Source: Clostridiales bacterium (GTDB lineage Bacteria; Bacillota; Clostridia; Christensenellales; Aristaeellaceae). Taken from it: DNA of 64,000 nt. Within the stretch, counting starts at the first letter, position 1. Each line of letters begins with the position of its first letter. Shown one piece after another: positions 41,378-48,012 of this stretch. The notes under the pieces are model-generated. The model ran no database searches and was not told where the DNA came from. It saw only the letters and a list, made by a program, of their open reading frames with translations. The DNA is taken from assembly GCA_015056145.1 (NCBI GenBank), contig SVGY01000011.1, forward strand, positions 1 to 64,000, read 5' to 3'. The position numbers were made by a program, and so were the translations under genes.

Positions 41378-42067
41378 TTACGCCACCTCCTCCACAACGA
41401 AGACCTTCGGCACGCAATCCATATGCAGTTGAGAGGCATTCGTCGCAAACGAATCCTGATAACTGAAACGGATGAATCGACCAGACATGCCTTTGATCAT
41501 GTCGCCATATACGACAATAATCGAAGGCGCAAGTCGGCGTTTCATTTCGTTGAAGCCAGCAAGAAAATCCTCTGCATTGCCCTTGCATCCAAGGGTAGAA
41601 ATGACGACCGGAGATCCTTGCTCGATGCCGCTAAAACAGACATCATAGGTTCGAGGATCGGCCCATCCAACTGTCGGAAGCACTGTGCAGCCGTAGTTCT
41701 GCCAAGTACAGCCCAACCAGCGAGCCTTGTATACGTTATGCCGAATCTCATTCAGATTCATCGATGCGTATGCGCTGAAGTCGGGAGTCGCCACGGCAGC
41801 ACAAGTCTGGAACAGAGCGACACGCTTTAATGGATGATTCCACAGGGGCATCAGATCCTTGTCGAAGCTGAACATATGAATGAGGGTATTCGAGTTATCA
41901 TGCTTCTTCGACAAGTTCTTGAATCCTGTAATGTCAAGAGCTTCCCAGTCTATAGCATCCTCGGGAGTTTTGCGGATAATCGGCATGTCCTGATCATCCA
42001 GGTCACATCCGCCAATCACAGGGCGAACGACTCGATATTTCTCGTATTCGGATAAACCTTTAATCAT
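41378..42067 (-). CDS. DUF4417 protein
   Basis: 229 aa. It matches my memory of DUF4417, found on phages and mobile elements: FSAYASMNLNEIRHNVYKAR, WLGCTWQNYGCTVLPTVGWA and FCFSGIEQ-like CFSGIEQGSPVVISTLGC. Function unknown. Start ATG 42067 has AAAGGA upstream; the longer frame from 42094 has no site. First gene of a three-gene minus-strand operon with two tightly coupled unknowns, located in the accessory island. Confidence 0.8.
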   Translation of the reverse strand: MIKGLSEYEKYRVVRPVIGGCDLDDQDMPIIRKTPEDAIDWEALDITGFKNLSKKHDNSNTLIHMFSFDKDLMPLWNHPLKRVALFQTCAAVATPDFSAYASMNLNEIRHNVYKARWLGCTWQNYGCTVLPTVGWADPRTYDVCFSGIEQGSPVVISTLGCKGNAEDFLAGFNEMKRRLAPSIIVVYGDMIKGMSGRFIRFSYQDSFATNASQLHMDCVPKVFVVEEVA

Positions 42068-42124
42068 TGTTTTCACGTCCTTTTGACATTTCACAAAGTG
42101 AAGATATTGTTCATATTTCCGTTA

Positions 42125-42153
42125 TTGTCTTGACGGAAAGGACGTGCTATAAT
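42125..42153 (+). promoter_or_regulatory. Promoter of candidate small RNA
   Basis: TTGTCT (42125-42130), 17-base spacer, perfect TATAAT (42148-42153) on the plus strand. No plus-strand protein gene follows; a strong terminator does. Confidence 0.6.
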
Positions 42154-42159
42154 TCATCT

Positions 42160-42239
42160 GTCCGGGATGTGTTACAGCACGTCCATCCGAAGCGCATTGG
42201 AAGGCTACTGGTAATAGCTTTTCCGTGCGCTTCTTTTTT
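42160..42239 (+). ncRNA. Candidate small RNA opposite a mini-ORF
   Basis: A consensus promoter is followed about 30 bases later by a perfect 8-bp outer stem GAAGCGCA/TGCGCTTC (42189-42196 and 42226-42233) with further pairing inside, then TTTTTT. The implied transcript is about 80 nt with no open frame. It is antisense to the sequence after an 8-codon mini-ORF on the minus strand (42238-42264, MMRVYRPP) with a perfect GGAGGTG site. The layout resembles the antitoxin RNA of type I toxin systems whose toxin frame has been deleted. Direction and boundaries are predicted only. Confidence 0.4.
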
Positions 42240-42281
42240 AGGGCGGGCGATAAACTCGCATCATACTCACCTCCAAATCGA

Positions 42282-42803
42282 TTACTTGCTTAGCGTTTTA
42301 AGTTGAACGCTAGCAGCATCTGCAGATACACCGAATTTTTCCTGAATCTGCCTGACTGTCATGCCCTTAATCAGGTAAGACGATGCCAACAGTTCACCGC
42401 CAAAGGCATTTGCCTGCCATTCCGGGTCTTCGAAAGGCTTGAGCTTTTCATCAGGAGCCAGTCGACACAACGCAACGCAATCCTCGTCGTGCATGAGAAG
42501 ATGACCTATCTCATGAGCTATGGTTAGACGATCGCGTCCGCTGCCCTCAACCGCTCTCAAGTACACATCCTCTCGTATGCGGATCAGATTTCTACTGGGA
42601 TAGGTTTCTCCGTGCTTGTTGCCCATCTCAATTACAGGGACGATTTCAAGCTGGAAATCTGGAATGAGGAGAGGCATAATGTTCTCTAAAAAAGATACGA
42701 TTGGAAAATACATGACATCTTCCAAGTGGGTCAGATGCTTGATGTACTTCACAAACCTGCGAATGTCGTTTCTTGACATGGGTGATGCCTTATAGCAATT
42801 CAT
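42282..42803 (-). CDS. ImmA/IrrE-family metallopeptidase
   Basis: 173 aa with the zinc motif RLTIAHEIGHLLMHDED (HEIGH, with a downstream acidic ligand). ImmA-type proteases cleave the cognate XRE repressor to induce mobile elements. The start directly follows the stop of the XRE gene (TAA-ATG), the standard pairing. It lies at the right side of the island, consistent with a decayed ICE or prophage control module. Confidence 0.92.
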   Translation of the reverse strand: MNCYKASPMSRNDIRRFVKYIKHLTHLEDVMYFPIVSFLENIMPLLIPDFQLEIVPVIEMGNKHGETYPSRNLIRIREDVYLRAVEGSGRDRLTIAHEIGHLLMHDEDCVALCRLAPDEKLKPFEDPEWQANAFGGELLASSYLIKGMTVRQIQEKFGVSADAASVQLKTLSK

Positions 42804-43163
42804 TTACTTACTGCCCTTCTCAAGCATTTTCCTGATTTTCTCCAGCTGGTCTGAATCAAAATCTGCAAACTTTCTAGCGAATGAGACCGCCAGTTCTCGG
42901 TTACTCAAAGCAACACCATGGAAGTTCAACTCAAGGCTTTCTTCAGTTTCGGCGATAGCAGCCGTGAATTCAGCGCGCTGTTGCTCGTTCAGATTGTACA
43001 TATCGCAGATGCGCTGATTCCATGTCGTAGGCATTCGCTTCTTTCCGTTTTCTACAGCGGACAGAAACGATACAGTTACATTCAGCTTATCCGCCATGTT
43101 CTTCAAAATCTCACCATTGTCGATGCGCAGTTTCCTCAGAAACTTACCTATACTAGTTAACAT
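42804..43163 (-). CDS. XRE-family repressor, ImmR-like
   Basis: 119 aa. Helix-turn-helix: FLRKLRIDNGEILKNMADKL then NVTVSFLSAVENGKKRMP. The C-terminal region (FARKFADFDSDQLEKIRKML) is helical. It is co-transcribed with the ImmA/IrrE protease, its probable cleavage enzyme. The promoter ahead carries a palindrome at the -35 box, consistent with autoregulation. GGAGGAG lies 8 bases before the ATG. Confidence 0.9.
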   Translation of the reverse strand: MLTSIGKFLRKLRIDNGEILKNMADKLNVTVSFLSAVENGKKRMPTTWNQRICDMYNLNEQQRAEFTAAIAETEESLELNFHGVALSNRELAVSFARKFADFDSDQLEKIRKMLEKGSK

Positions 43164-43202
43164 TGCGGGCTCCTCCTTCTATCTAGCTCATTGGCTATAC
43201 TC

Positions 43203-43243
43203 ATTATAACTCGACAGGTTCCAAAAGTCAACCGATAGGTTGA
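43203..43243 (-). promoter_or_regulatory. Promoter and operator of the XRE/ImmA-IrrE pair
   Basis: Minus strand: TTGACT (43226-43231), 17-base spacer, TATAAT (43203-43208). The perfect palindrome TCAACC-TATC-GGTTGA (43228-43243) overlaps the -35 box. Confidence 0.75.
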
Positions 43244-43345
43244 ATTATTTCTCCTGAAAGATGAACTTCGAGATAGGGTAAATTTTGAATGGATATAAAC
43301 AATGCCGTCTTTGGCCCTTTTCCCAAGGTTGCACATCCGTTGCAT

Positions 43346-43417
43346 GAAAAAAGCGCCAAAGACGGCGCTTTGTGCAAATTGAATAAAAAAAGAACCGGAA
43401 TCCTTTCGGATTCCGGC
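43346..43417 (-). terminator. Tandem terminators after tRNA-Pro
   Basis: Two minus-strand terminators. The first, CCGGAATCC/GGATTCCGG with a GAAA loop and TTCTTTTTTT, begins 7 bases after the tRNA. The second, AAGCGCC/GGCGCTT with TTTTTT, follows at 43346-43370. Confidence 0.8.
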
Positions 43418-43423
43418 ATTTTC

Positions 43424-43500
43424 TGGTCGAAGTGGCGGGATTTGAACCCGCGGCCTTTTGGTCCCGAACCAAACGCGCTACCAAACTGCGCTACACCTCG
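43424..43500 (-). tRNA. tRNA-Pro(CGG)
   Basis: 77-nt cloverleaf with acceptor stem CGAGGTG/CACTTCG and encoded CCA. The anticodon stem-loop is TTTGG-TTCGGGA-CCAAA, so the anticodon is CGG. The T-arm holds GGTTCAAATCC. Its positions 43447-43469 are repeated at 39152-39174, making it the likely integration target of the island. Confidence 0.94.
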
Positions 43501-43510
43501 ATGAAAATAC

Positions 43511-43586
43511 TGGAGCCAATGAGGGGACTCGAACCCCTGACCTGCTGATTACGAATCAGCTGCTCTACCGACTGAGCTACATTGGC
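43511..43586 (-). tRNA. tRNA-Thr(CGT)
   Basis: 76-nt cloverleaf: acceptor GCCAATG/CATTGGC with encoded CCA, anticodon stem-loop GCTGA-TTCGTAA-TCAGC (anticodon CGT), T-arm GGTTCGAGTCC. It lies 10 bases upstream of tRNA-Pro and is co-transcribed with it. Confidence 0.95.
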
Positions 43587-43639
43587 GCATCAGCATTTTT
43601 CATTATACCAAAGGAAATTCTTTTTGTCCATACCTCTTT

Positions 43640-44776
43640 TTACTTTTTGCCCAGAATATCCTCGATGGCTGCTGCGAGCTGCTCCACGTCATCCTGAGTG
43701 TTGTATATGCCCACGCTTGCCCTGCAGGCGCCGGACTCCAGCGTGCCCAGCCATTGATGCATGGCCGGAGCGCAGTGTAGCCCTGCCCGGAGAGCAAATC
43801 CCCGGCGGGAAAGTTGATCGCACATTTCGCCGGCATCCATTTGCCCGGGAACAAAGCTCACAACGCCCACCATGGGTGCGGTTTCGTGACCCAGTACCCG
43901 TAAACCTTTCAGGTTTTGAAGACTGCTGCGCATTTGCTGGGCCAAATCTCTTTCGTATTCTTCGATTTCTTGCCGGTGCGCAAGGGCAAACCTTGCGCCT
44001 GCAAGCAATCCTGCGATGCCAGGCAGGTTTGGAGTGCCGCTTTCGTAGCGGTCTGGCAGGGAATGGGGCTGATACATGCTTTCGCTCAGGGAACCGGTTC
44101 CCCCAGTGATGAGGGGCCTTGGCAGCATTCCAGCTCCCAGCACCAGCAGACCGGTGCCGTGGGGCCCCAGCAGGCCTTTGTGGCCGGGTATGGCGATCAT
44201 ATCGGCCCCTAGCTCCTTCAGTGATACCGGCAGTATGCCTGCGGTCTGGGCAGCATCCACCAGCAGTGGAATGGCACGGTTTTTCAATACCCGGGAAAGC
44301 TCTCCCACCGGCTGAACAACGCCGGTAACGTTGCTGGCGTGGCAGAGCACGCACAGAGCTGTCTTGGGAGAAATCGCTCTGGCCAGCGTCTCCGGTCGCA
44401 GCAGACCGTCCGGCTCTGGGTTAACAACCTTCAGGGTGATCTGACCGCTTTCCTCCAGGGACTTAAGTACCCGCATCACTGCGTTGTGCTCGCCGTGAGA
44501 GCACAGTACTTCGTCGCCCCGGTAGAGGCTGCCCCGGATGGCAAGGTTCAGCGCTTCGGTGCAGCCAGAGGTGAATATGACGTTTTCCGAAGCGGGTGCG
44601 CCAAAAGCCTCTGCCAGCAACTCCCGACACCGCTCGATGATCCGCCCGCCGCACAGGGACAGCCTGTGGCCGGAACGCCCCGGGTTTCCACCCAGCTTGA
44701 TCAGGGTGCCGGTCATGGCTTTTGCCACCATGGGCGGCTTGGGCCAGGAGGTGGCTGCGTTGTCCAGATAAATCAT
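43640..44776 (-). CDS. Cysteine desulfurase family protein (class V aminotransferase)
   Basis: 378-aa PLP enzyme. The N-terminus MIYLDNAATSWPKPP, VIFTSGCTEALNLAIRG, the PLP lysine Lys200 in IAIPGHKGLLGPHG and the active-site cysteine Cys335 in RAGLHCAPAMH mark a cysteine desulfurase. The short GPHGTG form fits the EF2568-type subfamily, often found with DUF3343 and selenium metabolism. Start ATG 44776 has GGAAGGAG 8 bases upstream. Divergent from a DUF3343 gene, which supports a sulfur or selenium transfer role. Confidence 0.9.
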   Translation of the reverse strand: MIYLDNAATSWPKPPMVAKAMTGTLIKLGGNPGRSGHRLSLCGGRIIERCRELLAEAFGAPASENVIFTSGCTEALNLAIRGSLYRGDEVLCSHGEHNAVMRVLKSLEESGQITLKVVNPEPDGLLRPETLARAISPKTALCVLCHASNVTGVVQPVGELSRVLKNRAIPLLVDAAQTAGILPVSLKELGADMIAIPGHKGLLGPHGTGLLVLGAGMLPRPLITGGTGSLSESMYQPHSLPDRYESGTPNLPGIAGLLAGARFALAHRQEIEEYERDLAQQMRSSLQNLKGLRVLGHETAPMVGVVSFVPGQMDAGEMCDQLSRRGFALRAGLHCAPAMHQWLGTLESGACRASVGIYNTQDDVEQLAAAIEDILGKK

Positions 44777-44852
44777 GATGCATTCTCCTTCCATTTTCAC
44801 GCCGGAGCGCCTGCGCCGTATACTGTATGTGGAAGAAAGGGGGAAATGAACC

Positions 44853-45122
44853 GTGCAGGAAACATTTGGAATTGCATCCTTCCGTTCCCGTCAGCAGGTA
44901 ATGAAGTTTGAAGCTGCGCTGAGGCGGGCGGGCATCCGGGTGCAAATCATCACTACGCCCAGGGATGTATCCATCGGTTGCGGACTCAGCGTCCGTTTTG
45001 AATTGGAGGATTTTTCCAGGGTGGATACGGTGTACAGGCAGCTCCGGCCGACCAATCTGATCGGTTTTTACCGAGTGGAGAGAAATGGCCAGGGGCGGGC
45101 AGCGGTAGTACCGCTCAGATAA
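44853..45122 (+). CDS. DUF3343 protein (putative Se/S carrier)
   Basis: 89 aa. The DUF3343 pattern is clear: FGIASFRSRQQVMKFEAALR, IITTPRDVSIGCGLSVRFEL, with the single conserved Cys in GCGLSVRF. Members are proposed to carry selenium or sulfur beside desulfurases. GTG start at 44853 with GGGGG about 9 bases upstream. The last third, RNGQGRAAVVPLR, is basic. It is divergent from the cysteine desulfurase, its likely partner. Confidence 0.85.
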   Translation: MQETFGIASFRSRQQVMKFEAALRRAGIRVQIITTPRDVSIGCGLSVRFELEDFSRVDTVYRQLRPTNLIGFYRVERNGQGRAAVVPLR

Positions 45123-45130
45123 ACAAAAGG

Positions 45131-45200
45131 CCGGAAGGACGACATACCGTCCCTCCGGCAGAAAACACAAAAAAAGCCCGCTTTTCATCTGAAAAGCGGA
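45131..45200. terminator. Converging terminators
   Basis: A hairpin GCCGGAAGGACG/CGTCCCTCCGGC (45131-45160, one mismatch) ends the DUF3343 gene. CCGCTTTTC/GAAAAGCGG (45179-45200) followed on the minus strand by GCTTTTTTT ends rpmB. Confidence 0.7.
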
Positions 45201-45225
45201 ATCTTTTTATCACAATTTGAACCCA

Positions 45226-45441
45226 TCAGGCTTCCACGTTGGATTTCGTGGGCAGCGCACGCTGCACATTGCCGCTGCGCAAGCAACGGGTGCACACGTT
45301 CATCCGCTTTGCCTGACCGTTGACCAGAACGCGCACATTCTGCACGTTGGGAGCCCAGATGCGATTGGACTTACGATTGGAGTGGCTGACGTTGTGGCCG
45401 CTCATCGAACCCTTTTCGCACACTTCGCAAAACTTGCCCAT
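45226..45441 (-). CDS. rpmB: 50S ribosomal protein L28
   Basis: 71 aa. MGKFCEVCEKGSMSGHNVSH and RIWAPNVQNVRVLVNG then MNVCTRCLRSG are L28. It is the zinc-binding C+ form, with two CxxC pairs (CEVC and CTRC). AGGAGG lies 7 bases before ATG 45441. Monocistronic with a strong terminator, and it is the only ribosomal protein gene here. Confidence 0.96.
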   Translation of the reverse strand: MGKFCEVCEKGSMSGHNVSHSNRKSNRIWAPNVQNVRVLVNGQAKRMNVCTRCLRSGNVQRALPTKSNVEA

Positions 45442-45700
45442 CATTACACCTCCTAACGGGACTTTTGCTTCATAACAGCTCGTCTATTTTATCATGGTTT
45501 TTTTCATTTGGCAAGGAAAAAAATCAGTTTTCTGACGAAAAGTATATAACCCTTGTAAACAAAGCGTTTCCAGGCTGTGCAGATGGCTTGGAAGCAGAAT
45601 GAAACCCATGAAAATACACTTAAGGGAGAAAACGAGCAAAGAAATCTTCCATTTTTCGTGGTTTTACGATACAATATTTCTATGCACAAAGGAAAGAAGT

Positions 45701-46576
45701 GTGAGCAGCGTGATAGAAATCATCGTTAATCCTGTGGCAGGAAGCGGCGCAGCAAAGGAAACTGCGCTGGAAGTGGAAAAATATCTGCAGCAGAAGGGTC
45801 AGGAATTTAAAATCATATACACGGAGTACCCCAACCATGCCAGCCAGCTGGCACGGGATGCTGCCAGCCGGGGCGTTGAGACCGTTGTGGCGCTGGGGGG
45901 CGACGGCACCGTATCCGAAACTGCGGAGGGGCTTGTAAACAGCAAAACCGCCCTGGGCATTATCCCTGCAGGCACAGGAAATGATTTTATCAAAACCGTG
46001 GGTGTACCTGCTCATTGGAAGGCGGCGGTGGATTTTCTTCTGGAACATCCTGCCCGCCCCGTCAATACAGGCCTTGTGAACGAGCGTCTCTTTATGAATG
46101 CCTGCGGAATGGGCTTTGATGAACTGGTGCTGGAGTATTCCCTGGAGGCCAAGAAACATGCCAAGGGCATCTGGCCTTATCTTTATGGCGTATTCAAGGC
46201 AATATTCACTTTCAAGCCCATTGAGATGCATATCGAAATTGACGGGCAGGAACCCATGGACGGCAAGTACATGATCTGCTCCATCGCAAATGGTCGCTAC
46301 ATTGGCGGCGGCATCCCCATCATGCCCATTGCGGATATTGGTGATGGGCTTCTGGATATCCTTGTGGTGGACAGCGTACCCCGGTGGGTCATCCCCTTTT
46401 ATCTGCCTTCCATTCTGATGGGAACCCTTTATAAGAAAAAAGTGGCCCATCATTACCGGGCAAGCCGTTGCCTGCTGCGCTCCGAAGGGGCGAAACTGAA
46501 TCTTGACGGAGAAATTGTCCCGGTGGATGAAACGCTGTTCCTCAATAAGCCGGATGCGCTTCTGATGCACTGGTAA
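45701..46576 (+). CDS. Diacylglycerol/lipid kinase family protein (YegS/DgkB type)
   Basis: 291-aa soluble lipid kinase. The catalytic domain starts IEIIVNPVAGSGAAKE and has the nucleotide loop VVALGGDGTVSE and IIPAGTGNDF. The C-terminal half shows the two-domain fold with ICSIANGRYIGGGIPIMP. These enzymes phosphorylate diacylglycerol or related lipids, feeding phosphatidic acid back to phospholipid synthesis. GTG 45701 is chosen because AAAGGAAAG precedes it and the family begins at that point; an in-frame ATG at 45599 would add 34 unrelated residues. Confidence 0.9.
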   Translation: MSSVIEIIVNPVAGSGAAKETALEVEKYLQQKGQEFKIIYTEYPNHASQLARDAASRGVETVVALGGDGTVSETAEGLVNSKTALGIIPAGTGNDFIKTVGVPAHWKAAVDFLLEHPARPVNTGLVNERLFMNACGMGFDELVLEYSLEAKKHAKGIWPYLYGVFKAIFTFKPIEMHIEIDGQEPMDGKYMICSIANGRYIGGGIPIMPIADIGDGLLDILVVDSVPRWVIPFYLPSILMGTLYKKKVAHHYRASRCLLRSEGAKLNLDGEIVPVDETLFLNKPDALLMHW

Positions 46577-46657
46577 AGAACGGGTATTTTCTTGGTTTTC
46601 TGCATATACTCCCTGTGATTCGGGAAGCGAAGCTTCTTTTTGAAAGGATGAGGGAGT

Positions 46658-46972
46658 GTGGCGGAAATTGGGAATGGCATCAAACGTACTTTTTTCCGTG
46701 GAGTGGAGGCTCTGGGTGCAAGGGCAGCCCATATGGCGGACAGAGCCCGGGAAAGGCTGAAGGAACTCAATGCCGAGCGGCAGATAGACGAGATTCTGGA
46801 TCAGGTGCTGAAGGCGGCCCGGGAAGCTTTTGCCATGGGGGAACCCCTGCCGGAGAAGATGACGATTCTGCTTTCGGAGCTGAACCGGCTGGAAGCGGAA
46901 TATGGGCTGCAGGATGCTGAAGAAGGAACCGCAATCGAGGAAGAGACGCCCGATGCCGGAGAGGAAAATTGA
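46658..46972 (+). CDS. Small helical protein, paralogue of the one at 58.3 kb
   Basis: 104 aa, soluble, highly charged and helical. It shares an ordered pattern with the protein at 58347-58754: an aromatic N-terminal helix with xExxGxxAAxxAD, then EIxxQ, LPE and LLSExNxLE (here KMTILLSELNRLEAEY). The tail is acidic (EEGTAIEEETPDAGEEN). No known family. GTG start at 46658 with GAGGGA 3 bases upstream, or further GGATG. It is followed by a terminator. Confidence 0.75.
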   Translation: MAEIGNGIKRTFFRGVEALGARAAHMADRARERLKELNAERQIDEILDQVLKAAREAFAMGEPLPEKMTILLSELNRLEAEYGLQDAEEGTAIEEETPDAGEEN

Positions 46973-46976
46973 GCAC

Positions 46977-47008
46977 GGAACGCCTCATGATCGGGGCGTT
47001 CCGTTTTT
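46977..47008 (+). terminator. Terminator
   Basis: Stem GGAACGCC/GGCGTTCC then GTTTTTG, 5 bases after the small helical protein gene. Confidence 0.8.
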
Positions 47009-47039
47009 GCACATTCCGGCATAGCAAAGGAGGACAAGC

Positions 47040-47930
47040 ATGATTTATCTGAAAAAATTCCGACTGCCTTCTCCGCTTCAGGAGGAGCTGTTTCTGAATG
47101 ATATCCGCCGGACCTGCTACACGGGCGCATACCCTTTTGGAATTTTTATGGAAAGGGAAGTTCCGGGTTTTACCTTTGAGCCCATTACCATCTTTTGCGG
47201 CGGGAACGGCAGCGGTAAAAGTACGATCCTGAACGTGATCGCCGCTGCGCTTCAAATCGGTCACGAAGCGCCCTTCAACCGAAGCGCCATGTTTGACGAT
47301 TATGTGAAACTGTGCGATTATGAGGTAAGCCACCATTTTGCCGGTGAATGCAGGGAAAAAAGCCGCATCATTGCCAGCGACAATGTGTTTGACTACCTGC
47401 TGAACGTGCGCTGCCTCAACGACGGCATCGACAACCAGCGGGAAAAACTGTTTGAGGAATACCTTGATGCAAAGTATTCCAAGTTCCAGTTCCGGGGTAT
47501 GGGGGATTATGAGGATCTCCGCAAAGTGGTTCAGGCAAGGCGCTCTACCCAATCCCAGTACGTCCGGAACCGTCTCATGAGCAACGTCCGGGAACGGTCC
47601 AACGGGGAAAGCGCTCTGAGCTGCTTTGTAAACACCATTGAGGAAAATGCGCTCTATCTGCTGGACGAGCCGGAAAACAGCCTCTCTCCGGAAAAACAGC
47701 TGGAACTGCTTTCCTTCCTGTGCGATTCTGCACGGTTCTACCATTGCCAGATCGTGCTGTCCACCCATTCGCCCTTTCTTCTGTCGGCCCCCGGGGCCAA
47801 GATTTACGACCTGGATTCCAATCCTCCGAGAGTGCGCCGTTTTGCGGAATTGGAAAACGTCCGTGTGTATTATGATTTTTTCAAAAAGCATGAGGATGCC
47901 TTTGAGGCTGCCCGGGACGGGCCAGGTTGA
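47040..47930 (+). CDS. AAA-family ATPase (COG3910-like)
   Basis: 296-aa SMC/RecF-like ATPase without a coiled-coil arm. Walker A FCGGNGSGKSTILN, signature-like SNGESALSCF, Walker B NALYLLDEPENSLSPEKQ and the switch LSTHSPFLLS are all intact. The compact layout matches predicted ATPases of the COG3910 type, of unknown role; anti-phage OLD-like proteins share the fold but no nuclease domain is fused here. AAAGGAGG lies 6 bases before the ATG. Confidence 0.85.
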   Translation: MIYLKKFRLPSPLQEELFLNDIRRTCYTGAYPFGIFMEREVPGFTFEPITIFCGGNGSGKSTILNVIAAALQIGHEAPFNRSAMFDDYVKLCDYEVSHHFAGECREKSRIIASDNVFDYLLNVRCLNDGIDNQREKLFEEYLDAKYSKFQFRGMGDYEDLRKVVQARRSTQSQYVRNRLMSNVRERSNGESALSCFVNTIEENALYLLDEPENSLSPEKQLELLSFLCDSARFYHCQIVLSTHSPFLLSAPGAKIYDLDSNPPRVRRFAELENVRVYYDFFKKHEDAFEAARDGPG

Positions 47931-48012
47931 AATAACGGCGATAAAGTGCTATGATGCCCATATGCGGTTTTCCGCATGAAATTGTTTTTTGGCCCGTAAA
48001 AGGAGTATCGGT

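Noticed and set aside
43245-43504. Short frames translating the tRNA-Pro gene (VRDQKAAGSNPATST-type peptides)
   Set aside because: The nucleotide sequence is a complete tRNA; such peptides are a common annotation artefact.
45599-45700. Longer N-terminus for the lipid kinase from ATG 45599
   Set aside because: The added residues match nothing in the family and the GTG at 45701 has a better binding site.
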